Positions 37,908-47,672 of a stretch of 64,000 bases of DNA are shown piece by piece. A program made the position numbers and the translations under genes. This stretch comes from Actinomycetales bacterium (lineage in GTDB: Bacteria > Actinomycetota > Actinomycetes > Nanopelagicales > Nanopelagicaceae). Below the pieces are notes generated by a model. That model saw only the letters and a list, made by a program, of their open reading frames with translations. It searched no databases and was not told the origin of the DNA. The stretch lies in the NCBI GenBank assembly GCA_018969585.1, contig JAGWYB010000002.1, positions 1-64,000 on the forward strand, written 5' to 3'. Every line of letters begins with the position of its first letter. Positions within the stretch are counted from its first letter, which is position 1.

Positions 37908-37933
37908 AAGCGCTAAGAATAGCGTGAAGTTAG

Positions 37934-39394
37934 CTAATCAATTGCCTCCCGTAATCTCTGAAGCGAAACCTCTCTGCCTAGAAGTTCCATAGATTCAAAA
38001 AGTGGTGGCGAAATCGGGCTACCAGTCAGAGCAATTCTTACCGGGCCAAATGCAATTCTAGGTTTGAGCCCTAATTCATCTAATAGCGACTTTCGTAGCG
38101 CCTCTTCTATTCGAGTGTGGCTCCAATCGTTTAATGCTTCGATTGATGCGAGCGCGCTCTTCAGGACTTTCTGCGAATCGGATTCCTTGATTTTCTTTTT
38201 TGTTTCTTCATCAAATTCCAATTTTTTCTTGAACAAAAAGCTAAGCATTGGAACAACTTCACTGAGTTTAATTATTCGCTCTTGAATAATTGGTAGCGCC
38301 TGTTTAACCAGCGATACCTCATTTTCATTTCCGCTAATTACATTCTCCCGAAGTAGAAAAGGTAAGGAACGTTCCAAAAACTCTTCTATAGAAAGCGCCC
38401 TGATTTTGTCTCCATTTATCGCTTCTAGTTTTTTCATATCAAATCTTGCAGGCGAACTATTAACTCTTTCTACCGTGAAAAGCTCCGTTAATTCCTTCAT
38501 AGAAACATTCTCTCGATCATCACCAGGCGACCATCCCAAAAGTGCGAGGTAGTTACAGATTGCCTCCGGCAAGAAACCTTCTTCGCGGTACCACGCTATG
38601 GAGACTTCGCCGTTTCGTTTTGATAGTTTGGCATTATCGGTTCCCATCACAAACGGTAAATGAGCAAATTTCGGGAAATCAGATTCGGTAACTCCCATGG
38701 CTTGATAAACACGAATCTGGCGAGGCGTTGATGATAGTAAGTCTTCACCTCTTAGAACATGAGTAATTTTCATTAATACATCATCAACAGCGACAGCTAA
38801 CGTGTATAAAGGTGAGCCATCTGCTCGCATCAAGACAAAATCAGGAACGTATTTATGCTCAAATACGACTTCGCCTCTGATTAAATCTTGAAACTTAGTT
38901 TCGCCATCTGGCATTCTCATTCGAATTACAGGTTTTCGTCCTTCACTCTGATATCTCTGTAAGTCAGAATCGTTAATCGAGCGACATTTTCCATCGTAGC
39001 CTGGTGCTTGATTCTTTTCACGCTGCGCTTCCCTACGCGACTCCAGTTCCTCGGTGGTGCAATAACAGTGGTATGCATCGCCGTTACGCAAAAAAGTTTC
39101 TGCCCATTCTTTATAAATATCTAAACGCTGTGATTGTAGATACGGTCCATATGGGCCACCCACTTCTGGACCTTCATCCCAATTAAGTCCAAGCCATTTC
39201 AAGGTATCAATAGCGCGGCCGATATATTCATCGGTAACTCGCTCCCTGTCAGTATCCTCAATTCGAAAAACTAATTTTCCATTTGTGTGTCGAGCGTATG
39301 CCCAGGCGAATAAGGCGGTACGAATATTTCCGACATGAAGGTCTCCGGTTGGAGAGGGAGCAAATCTAGTTCTCACTTCGCGAGCATTAGTCAT
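37934..39394 (-). CDS. gltX: Glutamyl-tRNA synthetase
   Basis: A 486-aa class I synthetase. The HIGH-type motif is in FAPSPTGDLHVGNIRTALF and the KMSKS-type motif is KLSKR in TDNAKLSKRNG. In most actinobacteria the enzyme is non-discriminating and also charges tRNA-Gln with Glu, which the GatCAB amidotransferase converts to Gln; location right before tRNA-Gln and tRNA-Glu fits this, but is not proof. The start overlaps the FAH-family gene by 4 bases. Confidence 0.97.
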   Translation of the reverse strand: MTNAREVRTRFAPSPTGDLHVGNIRTALFAWAYARHTNGKLVFRIEDTDRERVTDEYIGRAIDTLKWLGLNWDEGPEVGGPYGPYLQSQRLDIYKEWAETFLRNGDAYHCYCTTEELESRREAQREKNQAPGYDGKCRSINDSDLQRYQSEGRKPVIRMRMPDGETKFQDLIRGEVVFEHKYVPDFVLMRADGSPLYTLAVAVDDVLMKITHVLRGEDLLSSTPRQIRVYQAMGVTESDFPKFAHLPFVMGTDNAKLSKRNGEVSIAWYREEGFLPEAICNYLALLGWSPGDDRENVSMKELTELFTVERVNSSPARFDMKKLEAINGDKIRALSIEEFLERSLPFLLRENVISGNENEVSLVKQALPIIQERIIKLSEVVPMLSFLFKKKLEFDEETKKKIKESDSQKVLKSALASIEALNDWSHTRIEEALRKSLLDELGLKPRIAFGPVRIALTGSPISPPLFESMELLGREVSLQRLREAID

Positions 39395-40173
39395 TTCGCC
39401 ACCATATTCACAAGTTCACCGATGCCCTCAATCGCGACTGAGACTTTACTTCCGGGAATCATCGGCCCGATTCCAGAAGGGGTGCCAGTCAGAATTAAAT
39501 CGCCGGGAAGTAGCGTCATAACTCGAGTCACGAAGGCGATTATCGTCGGAATGTCAAAGACCATCTGATCAAGCCGCGCGGACTGTTTGAGCTGATCGGC
39601 AACATACGCCGAAATTTTTTGTTTATCAGGCTTAAATTCAGTTTCAATCCAGGGTCCGATAGGGCAGAAAGTGTCAAAACTTTTGGCCCTGGTCCATTGT
39701 CCATCTGATTTCTGTAAATCTCTTGCAGTTACGTCATTGGCAATCGTGTAACCGAAAATAACATCCGAATACTTTTCTTTTGGTACATCCTTACAAATTC
39801 TCGAAATTACTATTGCAAGTTCAACTTCATGATCGACTCTGGAACTATCTTCTGGCCAACGAATTACTTCGCCAGGTCCGATAACAGAGGTATTTGGTTT
39901 TAAGAAAATTATTGGCTCTTTAGGAACTTCTCCTCCCATCTCTGCTGCGTGATCGGCATAATTCTTGCCGATACAGACAATTTTGCTTCTTGGGATTACT
40001 GGAGCCAATAACTTCACATCGGAAGTGCTAATTTTTTCTTCAAGAGGCGATATACCGGAGTAAAGCGGATCTCCGGAAATCAATCGGATGGAATTTTGGC
40101 TTTCAAGAATGCCAAATTGAGGGTCGCTACCGAGCGACGTTTTCTTGCTAGGAGTAAAACGGACAATTCTCAT
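39391..40173 (-). CDS. Fumarylacetoacetate hydrolase family protein
   Basis: A 260-aa FAH-domain protein with the metal site seen in HEVELAIVI and the conserved CIGKNYADHAAEMG and SFDTFCPIGPW and TGTPSGIGPM motifs. Members hydrolyse or decarboxylate acylpyruvates or oxaloacetate, so the exact substrate is open; a homologue lies next to gltX in mycobacteria. It overlaps gltX by 4 bases and begins 4 bases after the CorB-like gene. Confidence 0.9.
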   Translation of the reverse strand: MRIVRFTPSKKTSLGSDPQFGILESQNSIRLISGDPLYSGISPLEEKISTSDVKLLAPVIPRSKIVCIGKNYADHAAEMGGEVPKEPIIFLKPNTSVIGPGEVIRWPEDSSRVDHEVELAIVISRICKDVPKEKYSDVIFGYTIANDVTARDLQKSDGQWTRAKSFDTFCPIGPWIETEFKPDKQKISAYVADQLKQSARLDQMVFDIPTIIAFVTRVMTLLPGDLILTGTPSGIGPMIPGSKVSVAIEGIGELVNMVAK

Positions 40174-40177
40174 TTAT

Positions 40178-41494
40178 TTAACCATTTTCAGATTCGCCTG
40201 AATTGGGATTATTTTTCGTGATTCTCTCCACAAGAACTGTCCCGATTCGATGTCGTCTACCAATTGGACGCTCTGCCACGATCTTCCAATCGTGGAGCAC
40301 AATCTCACTACCAGGTATTGGAACGCGGCCAAGTTTCTTGGCCATGTATCCCCCGATGGTGTCGACATCTTCGCGTTCTTCTTCGTCCAATTCAAATTCT
40401 AGATGGTCTGCTAGATCCTCAAGATGAAGTCGCGCAGAGGCTCTAGCTTTTAAGCTAGGAGTTAACCATTCAATTTCTTCTACATCATCATCATATTCGT
40501 CAGCGATTTCTCCAACTATTTCCTCGATGATGTCTTCAATAGTTATGAGACCGGCAGTTCCGCCGTACTCGTCAATCACAATCGCAAGATGAATTTGGTC
40601 GCGTTGCATTTCTTTCAATAGATCAGCAGCCGTCTTAGTTTCTGGAACGAAAGTTGCGGGTCTTATATGTGAAGAGACTAACTCCTGAGTTTCAGATTCG
40701 CGATATTCATGAACTCTCTTTGCTAAGTCTTTTACGTAAGCAATTCCAATTATGTTATCTAGCCCTTCGCCTATCACCGGGATTCGGGTAAAGCCTGATC
40801 TCAGCGCGAGTGAGAGACCCTGCCGAAGATTTTTACTTCCTTCAATCCACACCATTTCGGTTCTGGGAACCATCAATTCTCGAACTAACGTATCGCCTAG
40901 TTCAAAAACCGAGTGAATCATCTCGTGCTCAGTCTCTTCGACTAAGCCGCGCTCCCTGGCTTGATCAACTAAATCTCGAAGCTCTGCCTCATTTGCAAAT
41001 GGTCCACTCTTAAATCCTTTTCCAGGAGTTATGGCATTTCCGATAGCAATAAGTAGCGCTGTTATTGGTCCTAAAACTTTGGAAAGCAATACAGCTGCGA
41101 TGCTGGCTGGAACAATCCAGGAACCAGCACGTTGCTTTCCGAGCGTTCTAGGTCCGACTCCAACTACAACATAAGAGAGAGTCAACATCGTGAAAACTGA
41201 AATGGCTAAAGCCCAGTTCAAAGAGTCAATCTCACCAATTAGTGCTTGCGCGACAAAAACTGTAGCCGTTAATTCTGAAGCCTTTCGAACAAATAGAAGT
41301 ACGTTCAGATATCGTGCCGGTTCTGATAAAACTTTTCTGACCCAATTGACGCTACGAGATGATTTCTTCAATTCTTCAACATATACGCGCGAAACTGAAT
41401 TTATAGCCGCTTCACTGCCTGCGAGAAATCCAGCAAAAAGTAGAAGCAATACAACGAGCATTACGGTAATTAGGTTCATGGGCGAGAGCGCCAT
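40178..41494 (-). CDS. CNNM/CorB-type transporter (DUF21, CBS pair, CorC_HlyC)
   Basis: A 438-aa membrane protein. The N-terminal DUF21 domain has about four transmembrane segments (residues about 5-165). A CBS pair follows (about 205-325), with VRELMVPRTEMVWIEG at its start, then a CorC_HlyC domain. The family includes Mg2+ exporters related to CorB and CNNM; many are still called hemolysins. The ATG at 41494 overlaps ybeY by 19 bases. An ATG at 41479, overlapping the ybeY stop as ATGA, is equally plausible. Confidence 0.88.
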   Translation of the reverse strand: MALSPMNLITVMLVVLLLLFAGFLAGSEAAINSVSRVYVEELKKSSRSVNWVRKVLSEPARYLNVLLFVRKASELTATVFVAQALIGEIDSLNWALAISVFTMLTLSYVVVGVGPRTLGKQRAGSWIVPASIAAVLLSKVLGPITALLIAIGNAITPGKGFKSGPFANEAELRDLVDQARERGLVEETEHEMIHSVFELGDTLVRELMVPRTEMVWIEGSKNLRQGLSLALRSGFTRIPVIGEGLDNIIGIAYVKDLAKRVHEYRESETQELVSSHIRPATFVPETKTAADLLKEMQRDQIHLAIVIDEYGGTAGLITIEDIIEEIVGEIADEYDDDVEEIEWLTPSLKARASARLHLEDLADHLEFELDEEEREDVDTIGGYMAKKLGRVPIPGSEIVLHDWKIVAERPIGRRHRIGTVLVERITKNNPNSGESENG

Positions 41495-41922
41495 TCTCTC
41501 AGAATTTCATCCTGACGCGAAAACATCATTGTTTTCTCGTCATTTTCGCGATGGTCAAAACCCAGAAGATGTAGGACGCCGTGGACTACCAATACTTCGA
41601 GCTCAGCTTGTAAAGAGTGACCAATTTCTACGGCTTGTTTCTTTGCATACTCGGGACATAGAACGATATCTCCCAATATTCCAGGGCCATCTGATGAAGA
41701 ATTTGGTTTAAGTTCATCCATAGGAAATGAAAGAACATCGGTAGGACCTGACTCATCGAGCCAACGCATATGAAGCGAGCTCATCTCTTCCATATCTACT
41801 AACGAGATGCTTAGTTCTGACTCTGGATGAATCCCCAAGCTTCTTAAAGAAAAATCCGCGAGTGACTTTATGCGATTAGTATCCGCATTTGAATTTGTAA
41901 GATCGGTTAGCTCAATATACAT
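41476..41922 (-). CDS. ybeY: Endoribonuclease YbeY
   Basis: A 148-aa zinc metalloenzyme in 16S rRNA 3' maturation and ribosome quality control. The zinc histidines His114, His118 and His124 are in VVHGVLHLLGFDH, and Arg in SLHMRWLDE with TDVLSFPMDE forms the conserved core. It lies 19 bases after phoH, a near-universal pairing. Confidence 0.96.
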   Translation of the reverse strand: MYIELTDLTNSNADTNRIKSLADFSLRSLGIHPESELSISLVDMEEMSSLHMRWLDESGPTDVLSFPMDELKPNSSSDGPGILGDIVLCPEYAKKQAVEIGHSLQAELEVLVVHGVLHLLGFDHRENDEKTMMFSRQDEILREWRSRP

Positions 41923-41941
41923 ATTGATTTAATTATGAAGT

Positions 41942-42949
41942 TTAGCGCTCGTTACGGAGAGAGCGAGGCTTATTCTCTCTTCGTGAGCTGCGATTGCTAT
42001 TGCTATCAAATCGTCCATACGCATCGACTATCTCACTTACAAGTCGGTGCCTTACAACATCTTCTGATGTTAACTCCATAAAGGTGATGTCTGGAATTCC
42101 ATCTAAAATTCCACGCACTATTGAGAGACCCGATTCTTGGTGGCTAGGTAGGTCAATCTGCGTTATGTCGCCGGTTACTACCATTTTTGATCCAAAACCA
42201 AGACGAGTAAGAAACATTTTCATCTGTTCTGGTGAAGTGTTTTGTGCCTCATCCAAGATAATAAAAGAATCATTTAAAGTGCGACCGCGCATATAGGCCA
42301 ACGGAGCCACTTCAATTGTGCCTGAGGACATCAATCGTGGAATTGCATCTGGATCCAACATGTCATGAAGCGCATCGAAAAGAGGACGTAGATACGGATC
42401 GATCTTTTCATGCAAGGTCCCAGGCAGAAAACCCAATCGCTCGCCAGCCTCTACCGCAGGGCGCGTTAAAATTATTCGATTTATCTGTTTAGCCTGAAGA
42501 GACTGAACTGCTTTAGCCATGGCGAGATAGGTTTTTCCTGTACCGGCAGGACCAATTCCAAAAGTTATGGTGTTTTTATCTATTGCATCTACATATCTTT
42601 TTTGATTTACAGTCTTTGGGCGAATTGTTTTTCCGCGAGAGCTCAATATATTCAAAGTCAAAACTTCTGCGGGAGTTTCATTACCGTCGCCTAAAATCAT
42701 TGAGATAGATCTTCTAACCGCATCATCACTTAGTGGTTGACCCGCTCGAACTACCGCAAGGAAATTTTCGACCAATCGCTCTACTTTGGCGACTGAGTCA
42801 GCCGGACCTTTTAGTGAAATTTCATTACCTCGAACAGTCGTGACAACTTCCGGAAATGCCCGTTCAATCGCCCTTACATAAGAGTCATTTGGCCCAGTCA
42901 AAGAAACGCTGGAAATATCGGAAGGTAATTTAATTAGCGCGCTGGGCAT
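41942..42949 (-). CDS. phoH: PhoH family protein (PhoH-like ATPase)
   Basis: A 335-aa ATPase. An N-terminal KH-like segment precedes the P-loop GPAGTGKT at 133-140, and DEAQN in FIILDEAQNTSPEQM is Walker B. I chose the ATG at 42949; a longer frame to 43171 would run through the HIT gene and is rejected. Linked to ybeY, it is thought to act in RNA metabolism, though its substrate is not settled. The basic C-terminus is rich in Arg and Asn. Confidence 0.93.
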   Translation of the reverse strand: MPSALIKLPSDISSVSLTGPNDSYVRAIERAFPEVVTTVRGNEISLKGPADSVAKVERLVENFLAVVRAGQPLSDDAVRRSISMILGDGNETPAEVLTLNILSSRGKTIRPKTVNQKRYVDAIDKNTITFGIGPAGTGKTYLAMAKAVQSLQAKQINRIILTRPAVEAGERLGFLPGTLHEKIDPYLRPLFDALHDMLDPDAIPRLMSSGTIEVAPLAYMRGRTLNDSFIILDEAQNTSPEQMKMFLTRLGFGSKMVVTGDITQIDLPSHQESGLSIVRGILDGIPDITFMELTSEDVVRHRLVSEIVDAYGRFDSNSNRSSRRENKPRSLRNER

Positions 42950-42959
42950 CGTTCCAATT

Positions 42960-43289
42960 CTAACCGGGTGGCCAACCAAAGGCTCGCCCACCCAAAAGGT
43001 GAAGGTGAGCGTGAAAGACCGATTGGCCTGCTTCCGCGCCAGTATTGAAGATAGTTCGATAACCAGGGAGTCCGTTTGCCAACTCTTTGGCAACTCTAAA
43101 CATCTCACCGAGAGTCTCGGGGTTATTCTCAGCAATCTCGCCCGCATTTTCAAAATGCTTTTTGGGAACAATCAATAAATGGGTGGGCGCTTGAGGATTT
43201 ATATCTTCAAGAGCGATAATCTCATTACGATCATAAATTAATTTCGAAGGAATATCACCCGTGATAATTTTGCAAAAAATACATTCCAT
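42960..43289 (-). CDS. HIT family nucleotide hydrolase
   Basis: A 109-aa HIT protein of the Hint/HinT type. It has CIFCKIITGDIPS at the N-terminus and the histidine triad His93, His95 and His97 in VFHAHLHLLGG. Such enzymes cleave adenosine phosphoramidates and related nucleotides. It lies between rsmE and phoH with 9 and 10 bases of spacing, in the chaperone-rRNA operon. Confidence 0.94.
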   Translation of the reverse strand: MECIFCKIITGDIPSKLIYDRNEIIALEDINPQAPTHLLIVPKKHFENAGEIAENNPETLGEMFRVAKELANGLPGYRTIFNTGAEAGQSVFHAHLHLLGGRAFGWPPG

Positions 43290-43298
43290 GGTTTATAT

Positions 43299-44018
43299 CT
43301 ACCAGATTTTGAAGCCAGTTTGTACAGCCGCAAGCGCGGCTACACCCGCGTGAGCTGAGCGAAATACTGGCCTTCCCAGTTTTACTCCACGTGCACCGGC
43401 CGAGAGAAACCCTGCATATTCATCTTCAGATATGCCTCCCTCCGGGCCAATAACTAAAGTAACATCTTTTGGCGGTTGTAAATCAAAATTTTCACTCAAT
43501 TTCGAGTCGCTTGATTCATGGAAAACAAAAGTTAAATCGCTCTCTTGAATTCGATTCTTCAATTGCGCAGTTGTATGTACGTCGAGAATCTGAGGAATCC
43601 AACTTCTTCGAGATTGCTTCGTAGCTTCTCTAGCCCATGACTTCCATTTAGAAAGTGCGTCTTTTTCTTCTTTCCATTGTCCTATGGAGTTTGCTGCTTG
43701 CCAAGGAATAATGATGTCAGCACCTCCCTCGGTAAGTAATTCGATAGTCTCACGCGCCCTATCGCCCTTAGTTAAGGCTTGTGCAACCGTCAGAATGGTT
43801 CTCGGCCGAGATTCATCAATTACGTCAAGAATGCGACATCCAACATTTCTCTTATTTATATCGAGCACTTCAACTTCTGCGCGTCTTCCTGCTCCATTGG
43901 TAACAGAAATACGTTCGCCAACTTTTATACGCGCGACCCCGACATGGTGTGCCTCATCGCCTTCAATTACTACATCTCCGCGATCAGGAATGTTTTCAAC
44001 TATAAATAAGGGAAGCAT
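43299..44018 (-). CDS. rsmE: 16S rRNA (uracil(1498)-N3)-methyltransferase RsmE
   Basis: A 239-aa SPOUT methyltransferase modifying U1498 near the P site. An N-terminal PUA-like domain (residues 1-70, VVIEGDEAHHVGVARIKVG) precedes the knot with LVIGPEGGISEDEYAGF and LGRPVFRSAHAGVAALA. The start shares one base with the dnaJ stop. The dnaJ-rsmE order is common in bacteria. Confidence 0.96.
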   Translation of the reverse strand: MLPLFIVENIPDRGDVVIEGDEAHHVGVARIKVGERISVTNGAGRRAEVEVLDINKRNVGCRILDVIDESRPRTILTVAQALTKGDRARETIELLTEGGADIIIPWQAANSIGQWKEEKDALSKWKSWAREATKQSRRSWIPQILDVHTTAQLKNRIQESDLTFVFHESSDSKLSENFDLQPPKDVTLVIGPEGGISEDEYAGFLSAGARGVKLGRPVFRSAHAGVAALAAVQTGFKIW

Positions 44019-45118
44019 TACTGACCTCTTAACGCATCCCTGAATTTTGTAAACAAACCGCCTTCACTTCCTTTGCGAACTTGATTTGCTTGAGTCGCTT
44101 CGCCTCTCATTTTTGCGAATGATCGAAGCAACTCTTCTTCGGGCTTTGAAAGTTTTGTAGGAATTTCGACATTTAGGTGGACATAAAGTTCACCGCGGCC
44201 GCCGCCCCTTAGTCGAGTCATGCCCTTACCTCTTATTGGAATGACATCACCACTTTGCGCGCCAGGCTTGATCTCAACTGATATTTCACCATCTAGAGTC
44301 TCGACGCTCTGAGTGCTTCCGAGCGCTGCACTTGTCATCGGTACGTTTAGTTGGAGATGCAGATTGTCGCCGTCACGAACTAAAAATTCATGCTCCTCAA
44401 TTTCAATCTCTACGTATAGATCTCCGGCAGGACCACCACCGGGTCCGACCTCACCCTGGCCACTCAATTGAATTCGATTTCCAGAATCGACACCCGCTGG
44501 AATCTTTACATCAATCTCTCGCCGAGAACGTACCCGACCATCGCCATCACATTCTCGACAAGGATTAGCAATCACAGTTCCGTATCCCTGGCACGTTCCA
44601 CATGGCCGAGAGGTCATTACTTGCCCGATAAATGAACGAGTTACTTGTTGAACTTCGCCTCGCCCGCGACAGATATCGCAAGTTTTTGGTGAACTTCCTG
44701 ACTCGCATCCGTCGCCACCGCACTTGGTGCAGATAACTGCAGTTTCAACAGCTAGTTTTTTTGTCGATCCGAAACAGGCTTCGCCCAGATTTATATCTAC
44801 TCGAATTAGCGCATCTTGACCTTGTCGCATTCTTGGTCTTGGTCCACGCGCAGATCCGCCGCCGAAGAAAGCGTCCATAATGTCGCTGAAGCCTCCGAAG
44901 CCGCCGGCAAAACCATCTCCGCCTCGATCATATGAATTTCTTTTTTGCGGATCACTTAGAACTTCATAAGCTGCCGTAATCTCCTTGAATCTCTCCTGAA
45001 TCTTTGGATCTGGATTTACATCTGGATGCATCTCTCGGGCTAATTTTCGATAAGCGCGTTTAATCTCATCCTGAGAGGCGCTTCGATCAATTCCGAGGGT
45101 TTGATACAGATCAGCCAT
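44018..45118 (-). CDS. dnaJ: Chaperone protein DnaJ
   Basis: A 366-aa Hsp40 co-chaperone that stimulates DnaK. The J domain has HPD at 31-33. A Gly/Phe region follows, then four CXXCXGXG-type zinc repeats (CTKCGGDGC, CDICRGRGE, CGTCQGYGT, CRECDGDGR) and the C-terminal substrate-binding domain. It overlaps hrcA and rsmE by one base each, so it belongs to the hrcA operon rather than a dnaK one. Confidence 0.97.
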   Translation of the reverse strand: MADLYQTLGIDRSASQDEIKRAYRKLAREMHPDVNPDPKIQERFKEITAAYEVLSDPQKRNSYDRGGDGFAGGFGGFSDIMDAFFGGGSARGPRPRMRQGQDALIRVDINLGEACFGSTKKLAVETAVICTKCGGDGCESGSSPKTCDICRGRGEVQQVTRSFIGQVMTSRPCGTCQGYGTVIANPCRECDGDGRVRSRREIDVKIPAGVDSGNRIQLSGQGEVGPGGGPAGDLYVEIEIEEHEFLVRDGDNLHLQLNVPMTSAALGSTQSVETLDGEISVEIKPGAQSGDVIPIRGKGMTRLRGGGRGELYVHLNVEIPTKLSKPEEELLRSFAKMRGEATQANQVRKGSEGGLFTKFRDALRGQ

Positions 45119-46131
45119 TACTTGCCATCCGTTATGAATCTTCCGACGTAACGTGCCACTGCTTGGACAGCTGACATAGAAGTTGAGTAATCCATACGTG
45201 TGGGGCCTAGAACTCCAAGAGCACCCAAAGAATTACCGTCATTGCCGTATCCCATTGTTACCAAACTTGTTGTCTTTAAACTTTTTTCGGATTGTTCTGA
45301 TCCAATTCTTACACGCATAGACTCTCCTGAATCACTGAGGAGCCTGAGAAGAACTACTTGCTCTTCCAGAGTTTCAAGAACTCCATGAATATCACTAGAG
45401 ACTTCATTTCCAGACCTCGTTAGGTTAGCGGTCCCGGCCAGCACCACTCGCTCCTCAGGCTTTTCCAGAGACATCTCAATAAGGTTTGAAATAATTAGCG
45501 CTGAAGATGTTCTTTCTTCGCGAGATAAAGATTCTAGTATCGATTCAAGAGAATTCGAGACATCGGCCATGCTCTTACCTACAACCAAATTATTCATCTT
45601 TGTCTTTAATTCAGAAAGTGATTTCTCAGCTAGTGAATATGGTAATTCTAAAACTCGCTGTTCAACTCGGCCCGTATTTGTGATTAATACGAGCATCAGC
45701 CTTCTTGAAGTTAACAAAAGTAGTTCTATGTGACGCACTTTAGATTTTGTAATCATGGGATATTGAACGACCGCAACCTGCTTGGTAACTTGAGCAAGAA
45801 GGCGGACCGTCCTCATTACTACATCATCTAAATCATTTGCACCTTCAAGAAATGTTTCAATGGCTCGACGTTCTGCGGCAGATAGTGGTTTTATTTTCGC
45901 TAACTTATCGACAAAGAGTCGATAACCTTTATCGGTTGGAATTCGTCCCGCACTCGTATGAGGTTGCGTAATTAGACCAGCTTCTTCTAACACTGCCATC
46001 TCATTTCTGATGGTGGCCGAGGAAATTCCTAGACCGTGACGCTCGGCGATAGATCTAGAGCCAACTGGCTCTTCGGTAGCTACGTACTCTTCGACAATCG
46101 CACGCAAGATTTCTAACTGTCTGGATTCCAT
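45118..46131 (-). CDS. hrcA: Heat-inducible transcription repressor HrcA
   Basis: A 337-aa repressor with an N-terminal winged helix (about residues 1-75, GSRSIAERHGLGISSATIRNE split in the helix-turn-helix) and a C-terminal GAF-like domain. HrcA represses groE-type genes by binding the CIRCE repeat. I see no CIRCE sequence ahead of this gene or anywhere near dnaJ, so autoregulation is not apparent. The gene lies 6 bases after the DoxX-like gene. Confidence 0.96.
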   Translation of the reverse strand: MESRQLEILRAIVEEYVATEEPVGSRSIAERHGLGISSATIRNEMAVLEEAGLITQPHTSAGRIPTDKGYRLFVDKLAKIKPLSAAERRAIETFLEGANDLDDVVMRTVRLLAQVTKQVAVVQYPMITKSKVRHIELLLLTSRRLMLVLITNTGRVEQRVLELPYSLAEKSLSELKTKMNNLVVGKSMADVSNSLESILESLSREERTSSALIISNLIEMSLEKPEERVVLAGTANLTRSGNEVSSDIHGVLETLEEQVVLLRLLSDSGESMRVRIGSEQSEKSLKTTSLVTMGYGNDGNSLGALGVLGPTRMDYSTSMSAVQAVARYVGRFITDGK

Positions 46132-46137
46132 AGCAAC

Positions 46138-46482
46138 CTACAGCGAAGCTATCCCAAATGTTGCGATCAAAAGTAAAAGCATCGCAGGAAATGCGGTCCG
46201 CGATTTATTTGAACGAAAATGGAAGAAAATTGCGCCCGCCATAATGATCCAAATTGTGATTAATCCGTAAATTTGTAGATCTAAATTATCAAGTGCAAAA
46301 CCAACAACTAGTGAGAGCGCTGCCAAAGTTTCTAACATTCCAACTAACCTTGCCAAACCATCTGGAACATTTACATCTCTGGTCCCAGATAAGCCTGCGG
46401 CGCTTCCGCTAGCTTTTGAGAGCCCAGCGATCAAGAAAACAACCGCCAGGAATAGGACAATCACCGTGTTTGCAGTCTGCAT
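46138..46482 (-). CDS. DoxX-like small membrane protein
   Basis: A 114-aa protein with four hydrophobic segments, at about residues 5-20, 44-62, 70-88 and 97-113. The pattern FLAVVFLIAGLSKASG and LVGMLETLAALSLVVG resembles the DoxX/SURF4-like group. Function is not known. It lies between hemW and hrcA on the same strand with short gaps. Confidence 0.72.
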   Translation of the reverse strand: MQTANTVIVLFLAVVFLIAGLSKASGSAAGLSGTRDVNVPDGLARLVGMLETLAALSLVVGFALDNLDLQIYGLITIWIIMAGAIFFHFRSNKSRTAFPAMLLLLIATFGIASL

Positions 46483-46496
46483 AGGGAGTGAAGTTA

Positions 46497-47672
46497 CTAC
46501 ACCAACAATTCTCGCACTATTCGATCTGCTATCAAGCGTCCCGTTGCTGTTAGAACGAGGCGAGAATCACTCCATGTCGAACTTTCGATATGCCCAGAAT
46601 TCTTGAATTGATTAGCAACTTCCAATTGTTTATCAGAGAGCTTATCTAATTGAATTCCATCTCTGGTGCGGATTCTTAACATCACAAATTCATCTTTGAT
46701 GTTTTCCATGGTCAAGACTTCACTATCTTGTTCAGGTGACTTGTTTTGTTGAATCAATTCTTGATACTTCACTGGGTGCTTTACGTTCCACCAGCGCCGA
46801 CCATTCACAAAGGAATGTGCGCCTGGTCCTACTCCCCACCATGAATTTCCATTCCAATATGCCTTGTTATGTAAGCTTTCAGCGCCAGGTTTCGCCCAAT
46901 TGCTTAACTCATACCAATCAAAACCTTTGCTGGTGGCTGCGGCGTCAAACAAAAGATATTTTTCTGCAGTTTCATCTTCAGGTGGCATCGTTAATTCACC
47001 GCGCTTGATTTGGGCAGCAAGTTTGGTTCCCGCTTCAACAATGAGTGCATAGGCGCTTATATGGTTTATTGGTAATTCCATCGCTGATTCAAAACTTGTT
47101 TTCCAATCATCAATACTTTCGCCCGGAACGCCATAGATTAGGTCAACGCTCAGATGTTCAAAGCCTGCGCCCTTCGCGAGTTCACAGCTTGTGACCACAT
47201 TTTCTGGGTTGTGAGTTCTATCCAATGCCTTCAATACGTGAGGTACTGCGGATTGCATTCCCATAGAGATTCTATTTACGCCGAGTTTTCTAATTGAATC
47301 CAAAAAAGGTTTAGTTACAGTGTCTGGATTCGCTTCAAGAGTTATTTCAGCGTTCGGGTCTAAATCAAATAGATTTGAAATTCTAGTAATTACTCGTCCC
47401 ACCTCCTCTGCTGGAAGTAACGAAGGCGTGCCTCCCCCGAAGAAAATTGTTTCGACTTGGGAATTCCCTAATTTTTTCGCCGCTTGCTCAATTTCTCCGA
47501 GGGCTGAATCAATGTATGTGTTCGTAATCTGAATTAAATTAGATGAATTAAGTTCACCTGGGGTATATGTATTGAAGTCACAATAACCACATCGCTTCAC
47601 GCAGTATGGAACATGAATATAGAACGAGAGATTCGCGCTCCCGTTACTTCTTTCCTTTGCCACCTTCGCCAT
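46497..47672 (-). CDS. hemW: Radical SAM heme chaperone HemW
   Basis: A 391-aa radical SAM protein. The cluster motif CX3CX2C is in [13 protein letters not shown], and GGGTPSLL follows. It inserts heme into target proteins; older annotation as coproporphyrinogen III oxidase is not supported because key residues of HemN are missing. I chose the ATG at 47672, inside the 3' end of lepA; an in-frame GTG slightly downstream is possible. The overlap with lepA is 29 bases. Confidence 0.92.
   Translation of the reverse strand: MAKVAKERSNGSANLSFYIHVPYCVKRCGYCDFNTYTPGELNSSNLIQITNTYIDSALGEIEQAAKKLGNSQVETIFFGGGTPSLLPAEEVGRVITRISNLFDLDPNAEITLEANPDTVTKPFLDSIRKLGVNRISMGMQSAVPHVLKALDRTHNPENVVTSCELAKGAGFEHLSVDLIYGVPGESIDDWKTSFESAMELPINHISAYALIVEAGTKLAAQIKRGELTMPPEDETAEKYLLFDAAATSKGFDWYELSNWAKPGAESLHNKAYWNGNSWWGVGPGAHSFVNGRRWWNVKHPVKYQELIQQNKSPEQDSEVLTMENIKDEFVMLRIRTRDGIQLDKLSDKQLEVANQFKNSGHIESSTWSDSRLVLTATGRLIADRIVRELLV

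Noticed and set aside
41190-41711. A 173-codon plus-strand frame across corB and ybeY
   Set aside because: Antisense to two conserved genes; composition reflects complement of hydrophobic codons and it has no recognisable motif.
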